Source: Candidatus Koribacter versatilis Ellin345
GTDB taxonomy: Bacteria; Acidobacteriota; Terriglobia; Terriglobales; Acidobacteriaceae
Direction: 5' to 3'
Assembly (NCBI RefSeq): GCF_000014005.1
Contig: NC_008009.1
Location: 186,001-250,000, forward strand
DNA: 64,000 nt
How positions within the stretch are numbered: the first letter of the stretch is position 1; every line of letters begins with the position of its first letter. Positions 7,501-15,907 of the stretch are shown one piece after another. The notes under the pieces were generated by a model. That model was given only the letters and a program-made list of their open reading frames with translations, searched no databases and was not told the DNA's origin. The position numbers and the translations under genes are program-made.

Positions 7501-8943
7501 CTACTGGATTTCCTTCGCGCGCCGCAGTCGTGACACCGTCTTTTCGCGTCCGAGATTTACCATGACCGCGAATAAGCTCGGTGCCACGGCCTGTCCAGTA
7601 AGCGCGACGCGCGCACCGTTGATCAGCCCACCGGCTTTCACGCCCTTCTCAGCCGCAAGGTCGCGAAGCACCTGCTCGGTGCTTTGCTCCGTAAACTCGC
7701 CAGCGTTGGCGTATCGTTCGCCGAGTTCCACCAGCATCTCGCGCACCGCGGGATCCTTCAGGAACTTCTCAACCGCCTCCGGATCGTTCGCATAATCGTC
7801 GGTGAAGAACGCCTTGAACGATCCTGCAAAGTCCTTCAGGTTTCGCGCCCGTGGCTTCAGCAATTCAATCGTTGCGACGAGGTGTTGCGCGTCGGGGTTC
7901 GCCGGCGTCAGTCCAACCTTCTGCCATTCTTTCTGGATCAACGGCAACAGCTTCTCCGCCGGATACGCCCGAATGTATTCGGTGTTGAACCAATCCAGCT
8001 TCGGCCGATCGAATACCGCGTTCGAGTGAGAGATGCCTTCCAGCGAGAAAAGCTTGATCAGTTCTTCATCGCCGAGCTTTTCCGGCGAACCTTCGGGAGC
8101 CGTCCATCCAAGCAACGCCAGGAAGTTGCGGAACGCCTCCGGAACAATTCCTTCGTCCGAGTACGAGATGACGCTAGTCGCGCCATGGCGCTTGCTCAAT
8201 CGCGTCTTGTCCGGCCCGAGAATCAGCGGCACGTGCGCGAATATCGGTAACGTCGCACCCATCGCCTGGTAGAGCAATACTTGCTTCGGAGTGTTCGAAA
8301 TGTGGTCCGCGCCGCGAAGGATGTGGCTGATCTTCATGTCCACATCGTCCACCACAACGCTCAGGTGATAGGTGGGAACCCCATCCGATCGCAGTAGGAC
8401 AAAATCTTCGAGTTCGGGGTTTGCAAACTCGACCTCGCCAAACACCGCATCCTGAAACTTCGTATTGCCGGTCTCCGGAACCGCGAACCTCACCGCGCAA
8501 GGTGCTCCGCCCTGTTTTCGTGCGGCAGCATCCTCGCGGCCGATCTTCCGGCACGACTCGTCATACTGCGGGGCGCGGCCAGCCGCCGTGGCGGCTTTGC
8601 GCCGCTGCTCTAGTCCTTCCTTGGAACAAAAACAGTAATAGGCGTGGCCGGAAGCAACCAGCTTCTCGGCTGCCGCCTTGTATAGATCCATCCGTTGCGT
8701 TTGATAGTACGGACCCTCATCCCAATTCAAGCCGAGCCAGCGCATTCCGACGAGGATGCCTTCGACCATTTCCGGCGTCGACCGTTCGAGGTCGGTATCC
8801 TCGATTCGGAGCACCAGCGTGCCCCCCACATGACGGGCGTAAAGCCAATTGAATAAAGCAGTTCGGGCTCCACCAACGTGGAGGTAGCCGGTAGGGGACG
8901 GAGCAAAGCGGACGCGAACGGGACTGCTGACTTGGCTGCTCAT
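7501..8943 (-). CDS. gltX: Glutamyl-tRNA synthetase
   Basis: 480 residues from ATG at 8943. An upstream extension to 9036 exists but is not homologous-looking, since APSPTGYLHVGG (the HIGH motif) belongs near residue 15. The KMSKS equivalent is TRLSKRHGA. The zinc-binding region contains YYCFCSKEGLEQRRK, and the C-terminal anticodon-binding domain is complete. The enzyme charges tRNA-Glu in the cytoplasm, and possibly tRNA-Gln if GatCAB is present elsewhere. It is class I and of standard length. The 214 bases upstream separate it from the divergent c-di-GMP gene. Confidence 0.96.
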   Translation of the reverse strand: MSSQVSSPVRVRFAPSPTGYLHVGGARTALFNWLYARHVGGTLVLRIEDTDLERSTPEMVEGILVGMRWLGLNWDEGPYYQTQRMDLYKAAAEKLVASGHAYYCFCSKEGLEQRRKAATAAGRAPQYDESCRKIGREDAAARKQGGAPCAVRFAVPETGNTKFQDAVFGEVEFANPELEDFVLLRSDGVPTYHLSVVVDDVDMKISHILRGADHISNTPKQVLLYQAMGATLPIFAHVPLILGPDKTRLSKRHGATSVISYSDEGIVPEAFRNFLALLGWTAPEGSPEKLGDEELIKLFSLEGISHSNAVFDRPKLDWFNTEYIRAYPAEKLLPLIQKEWQKVGLTPANPDAQHLVATIELLKPRARNLKDFAGSFKAFFTDDYANDPEAVEKFLKDPAVREMLVELGERYANAGEFTEQSTEQVLRDLAAEKGVKAGGLINGARVALTGQAVAPSLFAVMVNLGREKTVSRLRRAKEIQ

Positions 8944-9066
8944 AAGCGTAACCTTACAGAGTACAACGTGAGCCGCTTTGCGGTCTTCCCACCAGACGAA
9001 AACGAGATGGAGAGGTAACCTTTTTGCGAGAGCCAAATAGTTACTATGGGCATCAGACTTCGGTAC

Positions 9067-9096
9067 CTTCCGTAACGGTGACCAGGTGACCGGAAG
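9067..9096. promoter_or_regulatory. Inverted/direct repeat upstream of the GGDEF/HD-GYP gene
   Basis: CTTCCG (9067-9072) and CGGAAG (9091-9096) flank a tandem GGTGACC-A-GGTGACC (9077-9083, 9085-9091). The arrangement, in the only intergenic space between two divergent genes, suggests a protein-binding site or a leader hairpin. No regulator is identified. Confidence 0.3.
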
Positions 9097-9157
9097 TCCT
9101 TATAGTTGTGTCACTTAGGCTTTATCGTCAGGTTGAGGCCAAGCGACTCAGTAACGC

Positions 9158-12100
9158 ATGGAACCCCTATTGGCAGGCACCGTCTTTGTTCCAGGGCTCG
9201 TCGCCCTCGCGTTCCTGCTCGTCTTCGCGTATCTCCAGCGCCAATCCTCCGAACGGTATTTCCATAGCTGGCAGTGGTTCTGGTTCGCCAACACCGCTTA
9301 CTACGCACTCGTTGCGGTGGCCGACACTCACCCCAAGATTCCAGCCTATGCCTCGTTGGCTCACACCGCTGAAATCTGTGGAGCGGTCGCGCTCTTTGTT
9401 TCCGCTCGATCCTTCGCGAAGACCGAACCTCCTGCGTGGACCAAGTACCTCGTTCTTTGCGCCCTCATTTATTGGACAGCCCTCCACGCCATCCCGCCAC
9501 TAAGGGTCATGGTTCGGCCGTACCTGCACGCGTGGATCGCTGTTCTCGTCGTGCTGTTACTCGCCACCATGGAGTACGCGCGCGTTGCCTATCAGCGCGA
9601 CTCCGCCGGCCTTCGCTGGATGACTGCATCCACCGCCCTTTGGATTGTTATGCAGGCCGGCAAGGAAATTCCGCCGTCCTTGCTCGTCGGACGCTATCTC
9701 CATCGCGGATCCGAGTACCTCGAAATCATGCCGTTGCTCCTGCTCGGTACGGCGATGGTGGTTGTGCTCTTTGACGACGAACGTCGCGCCATCCAGGAAA
9801 ACGCGCTGGCATTTTCTTCGCTCGATATCGATCCCACCACGCCGGTCACGCGCGAACAGATTCAACCCAGCATCGAAAGCCTCCTCACCCGGTTCATGAG
9901 TCTCCTGCGTCTCGAGCAGGCGGTGCTCTACGTCTCCGAGCCTTGGCGCGGCAGTGTGCCTTCGGTCGCCCGCGGTTTCTCGCCGGATTTCATCACCCGG
10001 CTCGAGGTCCAGAACGCCGGCGACTATCTCGCCGACATCGCTTTCCGCCGTGGCGGCATCCTGAGCATTCACTCGCTCAAGGAACTGCAAGGGCCCATGC
10101 GTTCCGCTGCCCACCCCGGATTGACCTCGTTGGTCAACACACTGAAGGAAGAAAACATCTCGCGGTTCAGTGCCGTCTGTCTTCAGACGCGCGAGCGCAA
10201 CATGGGTGTCGTCATCTTCCCCCACGGCAAGCGCCATGCCTTCAGTGCCAGCCGCCTGCGTCTTCTTTTATCGGTCAGCATGCAGATGGGCATGACGCTC
10301 GAGAACTACCTGCTGGTTCACGACGCTCATAGGCGAACCAAAGAATTCGAACTGCTCACGCAGATCGGTCAGGTCATCAGTTCGCGCCTCGATCCCGACG
10401 AAGTTCTCGCCGCCGTGCATCGCGAACTCGGACGTCTGTTCGACACCAGCAACTTCTACGTGGCCTTCCTGGAAGGCTTGGAGCTTCGCTACGAGTTCGA
10501 AACCGTCGGCGCTATTCGTCAGCCCCGGCGTTCACGGAGGTCGAAGAACGGTCTCAGCGATTTCGTCATCCGTACCGGCCAGCCAATCCTGATTCGCTCG
10601 GACATGAAGCGCGTCAGCCAGCGTCTCGGCATCGAGCCCAGCTCGCATCCGGCGAAGTGCTTCATCGGCGTGCCCATCCGCATTGGCGCCGTCAGTGTCG
10701 GCGTTGTTGCCGCGCTGAACTTCGATCGCGAATTTGTTTATGAGCAGCGCGACGTCGAAGTCCTCGCCACCGCTGCCGGACAGGTCGCTGTTGCGATTGA
10801 GAACGCGCGCATGTTCGCGCACGAACAACGTCGCGCTCGCTATCTCTCGTTCTTGAACAACGTTTCGCAGACGGCCATCTCCAGCCAGAACGCCGAGGAG
10901 ATGCTCAGCGAAATCGTTGGCCAGATCCAGAAGAACTTTAATTACGACCACATCGGCATCGGAATTCTCGACTACGCCACCAAGGAAATCGAAATCAAAG
11001 CCGAAGCCGGCACCACAGCGCATGCGAAGGGCAAGCGCGTCGCGCTCGGCGTCGGTGTGCTCGGTCGCGTTGCACGCACCGGCGACACTTCCCTGGTTCA
11101 AGATACTGCCGCCACGCATCTCGCAGGCATTCTGCCCGATTCGCGTTCTGCTCTCTGTATCCCCATCACCTACGCCGAGCAGTTGCTCGGCGTGCTCAAC
11201 ATCGAGAGCCGCCGCGAAAACGCCTTCACGGAAGAAGACACGCTGCTCCTGCGGACGCTCGCTGACTTGCTCGCCACCGCGCTGCACAACGCCTTTGTCT
11301 TCCAGAAAATGCAGCAGCAGTCCATTACAGACGCGCTCACCGGCAGCAAGACGCGCCGTTACTTCCTGGAAGCTCTGCAATCAGAATGGAAGCGCGCCTC
11401 GCGTTCCACGCGACCGTTCTCGGTGGTGATGATCGACCTCGACAAGTTCAAGCAGGTCAACGACACCATGGGCCATCTCGAGGGCGATCTCGTGCTCGCT
11501 CGCATTGCGCGCCTGCTCGAACAGAAATGCCGCCAGTCGAATGTGGTTGCCCGCTTCGGCGGCGATGAGTTTGTCATCCTCATGCCAGAAACCGGTGTCG
11601 ACCAGGCCCAGATTCTCGCCGAACGCCTACGCCTCTGGATCGCGACCGATCCGATGCTGAGCGAGCACCAGATCACCGGCAGCTTCGGCGTTGCGACTTA
11701 TCCCATTCACGGCTCTTCGGTCGAAGACATCATGCGCGTGGCTGATGCCGGCATGTATGTCTCCAAGCATGCTGGCGGCAACAAGGTCGCCACCGCCGAC
11801 GAATTCATCGACGGCCAGAACACCTCCGTCCAACGTCAGTTGATCAGCGCTTACGTCGAAGGTTTCCTCCAGCGTGAACACTATGGTCCCGAATACACAT
11901 CCGAACTCGTCAGTGCATTGAAGAAGTTTTCTGAGAACGAAGCTGAGGGCAAGCGCGAAGTCATGATGGACGCCATCCTCGCGCTCAATCGTGCGAGTGA
12001 ATCGCGTGAGCTCTTCGCCTCCGGACACGGTGAGCAGGTCGCGCGCACTGCGGAAATCATCGCCCGCGAATTAGGAATTGGTGGGCAAGATATTCAGGAC

Positions 12101-12535
12101 CTCATCTTCGCCGCGCGCATTCACGACGTCGGCAAGATCGTCGTCCCGGAGAAGATCCTCAACAAACCGGCGATGCTGACCGAAGACGAGCACTATCTCG
12201 TCGCCATGCACGCCAACGTCGGCGCCGAGATTATCGACGCCATCCCCGACGCCCAGCACATTCGCCAGATGGTTCGCCATCACCACGAGGCCTTCGATGG
12301 CTCCGGCTATCCCGACGGTCTCAAGGGCGAACAGATCCCGCTCTACGCGCGCATCATCTCCGTCGCCGAGGCCTACGTCTCGATGATGGTCGACCGCTCC
12401 TACCGCGCCGCCCGCAGCCAGGCCGACGCCGTCCGCGAACTCGAAAGCCGCAGCGGCTCGCAGTTCGATGGCATGCTGGTGAGAATCCTAATTCGCCAGT
12501 TCAAGGCCGAAAGAGCGGCGCAAGGGAACGACTAG
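9158..12535 (+). CDS. Membrane sensor with GAF repeats, GGDEF and HD-GYP domains
   Basis: 1125 residues. The first about 215 form six or seven hydrophobic segments. Next come roughly three GAF-like sensory modules (about 240-380, 395-545, 560-715), a diguanylate cyclase domain with intact GGDEF at 801-805, and a C-terminal HD-GYP phosphodiesterase domain with H989-D990 (HDVGK) and GYP at 1050-1052 in HHHEAFDGSGYPDGLKG. It could both make and break c-di-GMP. The inhibitory I-site upstream of GGDEF reads RQSN, not RxxD, so product feedback is probably lost. The ligand of the GAF domains is unknown. The following zinc-finger gene starts 3 bases after its stop codon. Confidence 0.9.
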   Translation: MEPLLAGTVFVPGLVALAFLLVFAYLQRQSSERYFHSWQWFWFANTAYYALVAVADTHPKIPAYASLAHTAEICGAVALFVSARSFAKTEPPAWTKYLVLCALIYWTALHAIPPLRVMVRPYLHAWIAVLVVLLLATMEYARVAYQRDSAGLRWMTASTALWIVMQAGKEIPPSLLVGRYLHRGSEYLEIMPLLLLGTAMVVVLFDDERRAIQENALAFSSLDIDPTTPVTREQIQPSIESLLTRFMSLLRLEQAVLYVSEPWRGSVPSVARGFSPDFITRLEVQNAGDYLADIAFRRGGILSIHSLKELQGPMRSAAHPGLTSLVNTLKEENISRFSAVCLQTRERNMGVVIFPHGKRHAFSASRLRLLLSVSMQMGMTLENYLLVHDAHRRTKEFELLTQIGQVISSRLDPDEVLAAVHRELGRLFDTSNFYVAFLEGLELRYEFETVGAIRQPRRSRRSKNGLSDFVIRTGQPILIRSDMKRVSQRLGIEPSSHPAKCFIGVPIRIGAVSVGVVAALNFDREFVYEQRDVEVLATAAGQVAVAIENARMFAHEQRRARYLSFLNNVSQTAISSQNAEEMLSEIVGQIQKNFNYDHIGIGILDYATKEIEIKAEAGTTAHAKGKRVALGVGVLGRVARTGDTSLVQDTAATHLAGILPDSRSALCIPITYAEQLLGVLNIESRRENAFTEEDTLLLRTLADLLATALHNAFVFQKMQQQSITDALTGSKTRRYFLEALQSEWKRASRSTRPFSVVMIDLDKFKQVNDTMGHLEGDLVLARIARLLEQKCRQSNVVARFGGDEFVILMPETGVDQAQILAERLRLWIATDPMLSEHQITGSFGVATYPIHGSSVEDIMRVADAGMYVSKHAGGNKVATADEFIDGQNTSVQRQLISAYVEGFLQREHYGPEYTSELVSALKKFSENEAEGKREVMMDAILALNRASESRELFASGHGEQVARTAEIIARELGIGGQDIQDLIFAARIHDVGKIVVPEKILNKPAMLTEDEHYLVAMHANVGAEIIDAIPDAQHIRQMVRHHHEAFDGSGYPDGLKGEQIPLYARIISVAEAYVSMMVDRSYRAARSQADAVRELESRSGSQFDGMLVRILIRQFKAERAAQGND

Positions 12536-12538
12536 CTC

Positions 12539-12898
12539 ATGTTCGAACTCATCGGCCTCGCCATTGCAGTCTCCGCAATCGTCGCCCTCGCGCGCGGTCG
12601 AGGCGCATCTACCGTGCTCTTCGGCGTGATCTCGGTTGTCGGTTGGGTTGTTATTCGCTACGGCGCTTTATTCGTGGTGAGATCTGAGGATGGCGTCCTG
12701 CTCGCGATGATCGGCGCCTGGGCATGGCTTGGCGCCATCGCTCTCTACCTGCGCTTTGTTGTTGGAGCAAAGATGCCGAAGCCTGACGGCAAATGGAACT
12801 GTTCGAGCTGTAACTACCTGAACGAGCGCAGCTCCGTCATTTGCGAAGCCTGCCAAACTCCCTACCAGCCGAAAGCGAGCGCCGCCGACGCCGGTTAG
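12539..12898 (+). CDS. Small membrane protein with C-terminal RanBP2-type zinc finger
   Basis: 119 residues. Two or three hydrophobic segments (residues 1-80) are followed by WNCSSCNYLNERSSVICEAC, a W-x-C-x2-C-x10-C-x2-C zinc finger of the RanBP2/NZF-like type. It begins 3 bases after the stop of the GGDEF/HD-GYP gene with AAGGGA in the preceding coding end, so it is probably co-transcribed. The function is unknown. The finger faces the cytoplasm if the topology has an even number of helices. Its 3' end overlaps the convergent ispF by 4 bases. Confidence 0.7.
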   Translation: MFELIGLAIAVSAIVALARGRGASTVLFGVISVVGWVVIRYGALFVVRSEDGVLLAMIGAWAWLGAIALYLRFVVGAKMPKPDGKWNCSSCNYLNERSSVICEACQTPYQPKASAADAG

Positions 12899-13362
12899 CG
12901 CTTCTCCAGCAGCACCACCACATGCGCCAAGGCAGTCCCGTCGAGATTCAATCCCTCCGGCGTCTTAGCCTTGATGCCCACCGCCGTCGGCTCGATCTTC
13001 AGCAGTTTCGCCACGCTCTCCTGGATTGCTTTCGCATGCGGCCCGATCTTCGGCGCATTCAGCACCAGCGAGCAATCCACATTGCCGACGCGATAGCCCG
13101 CCGTCTCAATATGCCGCATCGCTTCTTCGATGAACACGACGGAGTTCGCGCCCTTCCACTTCGGATCACTCGGCGGAAAGAACGCTCCTATGTCCCCGGC
13201 CGCAACGGCTCCGAGCAGCGCATCCGTGATGGCGTGCAGCAGCACATCGCCATCACTATGCCCGCTCAAGCCGTGAGTATGTGGAATCGTGAGTCCGCCA
13301 ATACGCAGCGGAATACCTTCGCGAAACTCGTGGGAGTCGAAGCCTAAGCCAACGCGGATCAT
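12895..13362 (-). CDS. ispF: 2-C-methyl-D-erythritol 2,4-cyclodiphosphate synthase
   Basis: 155 residues, full length. Zinc ligands D9 and H11 lie in GLGFDSHEF, and the third histidine is in SGHSDGDVLLHAITDALLGA. The C-terminal K-T-P-E-G-L and AHVVVLL segments are typical. It cyclises the CDP-methylerythritol phosphate intermediate in the MEP isoprenoid pathway. ATG overlaps the ispD stop by four bases (ATGA at 13359-13362), so the two pathway steps are translationally coupled. Confidence 0.96.
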   Translation of the reverse strand: MIRVGLGFDSHEFREGIPLRIGGLTIPHTHGLSGHSDGDVLLHAITDALLGAVAAGDIGAFFPPSDPKWKGANSVVFIEEAMRHIETAGYRVGNVDCSLVLNAPKIGPHAKAIQESVAKLLKIEPTAVGIKAKTPEGLNLDGTALAHVVVLLEKR

Positions 13363-14096
13363 CCGGCGAGGTTCGCTTTCCGGCTATCTTCCTGCGACAT
13401 GAAGAACTCCGCGAGTTCGAGATCCGCGGGCGTAGTGATCTTGATGTTGTTCGCAGAGCCCATCACCACCTGCACCGCGCCACCATTGCGCTCGATGAGG
13501 CTCGCTTCGTCAGTTCCACTGAAGCCCTCTCGGATCGCTTCGTCGAACGCTTTCTTCAAAGTGCCGAAGCGGAATCCCTGCGGCGTTTGCGCCAGCACCA
13601 CGCGCTCTCGGAGAATCGTCGAAGTGATGACCGCGCCTTCCGAAGTTCGCTCGACCTGCTTCACCGTGTCAATCGCCGGTGTTCCCGCGATCGCCGCGCC
13701 ATGCTTCTCAACCGCGGCAATCACCGCTGTAATCGTCTCCGGGCTCACGAACGGCCGCACGGCATCGTGCACCAGCACAATGTCGTCTGCACTCGCCTCA
13801 ATCGCGTTCAGAGCATTGGCCACGGAATCCTGGCGGTGCTCGCCGCCTTCTACCAGTTTGATCTCTTTCTTGATCCCCGCCTGTTCGAGGTGTTTGCGGA
13901 ATCCCGCCATCTCGTTCTTACGCAGTGCGACCCAGATCTCCGAGACCTGCTTGCACTCTACAAACTTCCGCAATGTGTGAATAAGGATCGGCGTTCCGTT
14001 CAACTCAAAGAACTGCTTGGACGTGACACCAGCTTTGCCGCGGGCCATGCGCGTTCCAAGGCCGGCTGCGGGAATGATTACGATAACTTTCGACAT
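13359..14096 (-). CDS. ispD: 2-C-methyl-D-erythritol 4-phosphate cytidylyltransferase
   Basis: 245 residues from ATG at 14096; a TTG three codons upstream is possible. The nucleotide-binding motif is IIPAAGLGTRMARGKAGVTSKQF. VLVHDAVRPFVSPE, the IspD signature, and a conserved GTDEASLIE region are also present. It transfers CMP to methylerythritol phosphate in the MEP pathway, immediately before the IspE and IspF steps. ispE is not in this window. Confidence 0.95.
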   Translation of the reverse strand: MSKVIVIIPAAGLGTRMARGKAGVTSKQFFELNGTPILIHTLRKFVECKQVSEIWVALRKNEMAGFRKHLEQAGIKKEIKLVEGGEHRQDSVANALNAIEASADDIVLVHDAVRPFVSPETITAVIAAVEKHGAAIAGTPAIDTVKQVERTSEGAVITSTILRERVVLAQTPQGFRFGTLKKAFDEAIREGFSGTDEASLIERNGGAVQVVMGSANNIKITTPADLELAEFFMSQEDSRKANLAG

Positions 14097-14146
14097 AAGG
14101 GACAAAAAGTATAGTTCCGCGCAAGGTAGGAGTTCAAATTACTGCC

Positions 14147-14192
14147 GATAAAAATCCCGCCCGGTTTGCGCATTTTTGGAACCGAGCGGGAC
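14147..14192 (-). terminator. Rho-independent terminator of the PIN-TRAM gene
   Basis: Read on the minus strand, GTCCCGCTCGGTT and AACCGGGCGGGAT form a long stem, followed directly by TTTTATC. It lies about 20 bases after the stop codon at 14211 and before the ispD promoter region. Confidence 0.75.
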
Positions 14193-14210
14193 CTTTGTAA
14201 CGAGTAACTA

Positions 14211-15365
14211 CTATTCCGTGCCCGTACCGCCCGTACCCGGCGAAGACGCTGCCGGAATCCCAGGCGAACTCGGCGGTGTGCTGGTAGTTCCATTGGCAGC
14301 AGGGAACGACGGCTGCGGATTGCTCTTCCGCAAGTCCTGACGCTCCGGCCTCTGCTCCGCGCGCGGCATCGTGCCTGAGGCCCGCTCATCAAACTTGCCG
14401 AAGATCATCTTGCCCGCAGTCGTCTGCAGCACCGATGTAACCGAAATCTCGATCGTCTTCCCGATCATCTTCCGCGCGTTGTCCACCACAACCATGGTGC
14501 CGTCATCCAAATACGCCACGCCCTGGTTGTACTCCTTGCCTTCTTTCAGGATGAACACTCGCATCAGCTCGCCCGGCAACACGATCGGCTTCAGCGAATT
14601 GGCCAGCTCATTGATGTTCAGCACCTCAACGCCCTGCAGCTGTGCCACCTTATTCAGGTTGAAGTCGTTGGTGACGATCTTCCCCTCATACACCTTGGCG
14701 AGTTCAATCAACTTTAGGTCGACCTCGCGGACTGCCGGGAAATCGTCTTCCACAATTTGTACGTGCAAATTGGTCAACTTCTGCACGCGTTGCAGAATGT
14801 CCAACCCACGACGTCCACGGTTCCTCTTCAGCGAGTCCGCCGAATCCGCCACCAGTTGCAACTCGCGCAACACGAACTGCGGAATCACAATCGTTCCATC
14901 AAGGAAGCCCGTCTCCGCGATGTCGGCAATTCGCCCGTCAATAATGACCGAGGTATCCAGAATCTTGTAGCTGCGCTTCGACTGTTTCTCGCCGCCAAAG
15001 ATTCCGCCCAGCGCCGCAAGATTGAGCAGATCGCCCTTGCCGGCGCCAATCACCAAGCCGACATACGCCATCAGGAGCATCACGAAGAGCTCGAGGAAAT
15101 GCTGCGTCGGCCCCTCTTTAATGGCGTCGCGAATGACGAGACTAAACAGGTAGGCGCCGCAGATGCCAAGAATGCTGCCGATCACCGCGCCGATCAGCCG
15201 CTTCAGGCTGGCATTACGCAGCCGCATCTCGAACACGACCACGGCGATTCCGATGAGAACACCAACGCCAGCGGCCTCGTAGCCCATCAATCCAAAAGGC
15301 TTTAACTCAAAGCATGCCAGCGCACTAAGAACCACGAAAACTAGACGAATGATTGCCAGATCCAA
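14211..15365 (-). CDS. PIN and TRAM domain membrane protein, YacL-like
   Basis: 384 residues from TTG at 15365, chosen because GGGGAGG sits 8 bases upstream; a TTG at 15416 would add 17 residues without a site. Four N-terminal membrane segments (about 1-120) precede a PIN nuclease domain starting [16 protein letters not shown], with acidic residues including [12 protein letters not shown]-terminal TRAM domain ([20 protein letters not shown]) and a proline-serine-rich tail follow. This is the YacL/PilT-N family, predicted RNA-binding or RNA-cleaving. Next to ispD-ispF, the order resembles yacL-ispD-ispF in Gram-positive genomes. Confidence 0.9.
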   Translation of the reverse strand: MDLAIIRLVFVVLSALACFELKPFGLMGYEAAGVGVLIGIAVVVFEMRLRNASLKRLIGAVIGSILGICGAYLFSLVIRDAIKEGPTQHFLELFVMLLMAYVGLVIGAGKGDLLNLAALGGIFGGEKQSKRSYKILDTSVIIDGRIADIAETGFLDGTIVIPQFVLRELQLVADSADSLKRNRGRRGLDILQRVQKLTNLHVQIVEDDFPAVREVDLKLIELAKVYEGKIVTNDFNLNKVAQLQGVEVLNINELANSLKPIVLPGELMRVFILKEGKEYNQGVAYLDDGTMVVVDNARKMIGKTIEISVTSVLQTTAGKMIFGKFDERASGTMPRAEQRPERQDLRKSNPQPSFPAANGTTSTPPSSPGIPAASSPGTGGTGTE

Positions 15366-15741
15366 GCGGGACCTCCCCAAACACAGCCCCACTCCGGTCC
15401 GCCTCGGGACCCGCAAACTGGGAGAACGTTTGCCGGGCTACTCCCGCCTACAGCCTGAAAGGCGAACGGGAACAGTAGTAAGCAATAACAGCAGCCCTGC
15501 TGGGGCTGCCGGATATGAAAGAACAATGACACCAAATTCCGCCTCGAAAACGCGGATAAAAAATAGCAATGCGCTCCCGAGAGTGTCGGAAGTATATACC
15601 AGAGTGGCCCTGTTCAACAGAGCACGTCAAGTGCAACCAGACGCAGATAGGATGCACTTGCTCCGAATCAGGATAGACATCATCTTCGGAGTAAATAGCC
15701 CCGCTCGGTTTACCGTTGCGTAACCCGCGTCCACAGGCCAT
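15366..15741. other. Intergenic region upstream of the PIN-TRAM gene
   Basis: 376 bases without a supported gene. It contains a strong hairpin, GCAGCCC-TGCTG-GGGCTGC (15491-15509), which would sit in the leader of the minus-strand PIN-TRAM gene. Promoters for that gene and for the plus-strand RNA candidate at 15742 should be here, but none stands out. Confidence 0.45.
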
Positions 15742-15905
15742 CTTGGAGGAGCGTCCAGCATGGGACGCCAGCGAGAGAATCTTGTTTCAAGTTGGGCCGA
15801 TCCCGAAAGGGAGGATGAGCGGCCAAGGGCTCCCGGTCGTGTTTGGGAGAACCGAATAACCGGCGCAGAATCTCGGGGGAGAATTAGGCGCCGGTTTTTC
15901 TTTTG
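15742..15905 (+). ncRNA. Candidate structured, terminated non-coding RNA
   Basis: No reading frame of note, but successive hairpins are visible. GCGTCC/GGACGC is at 15751-15768 and CTTG-TTT-CAAG at 15781-15791. GGCCG/CGGCC (15795-15824) encloses TCCC-GAAA-GGGA with a GNRA-type loop. CTCCC/GGGAG is at 15830-15849. A perfect 9-bp AACCGGCGC/GCGCCGGTT stem (15858-15896) followed by TTTTTCTTTTG is a strong plus-strand terminator. The gene to its right ends at 15908 on the opposite strand, so this terminator belongs to a plus-strand transcript. I do not recognise the family: it lacks the signatures of RNase P, tmRNA, SRP and 6S RNA and of common riboswitches. The 5' end is a guess. Confidence 0.5.
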
Positions 15906-15907
15906 TT

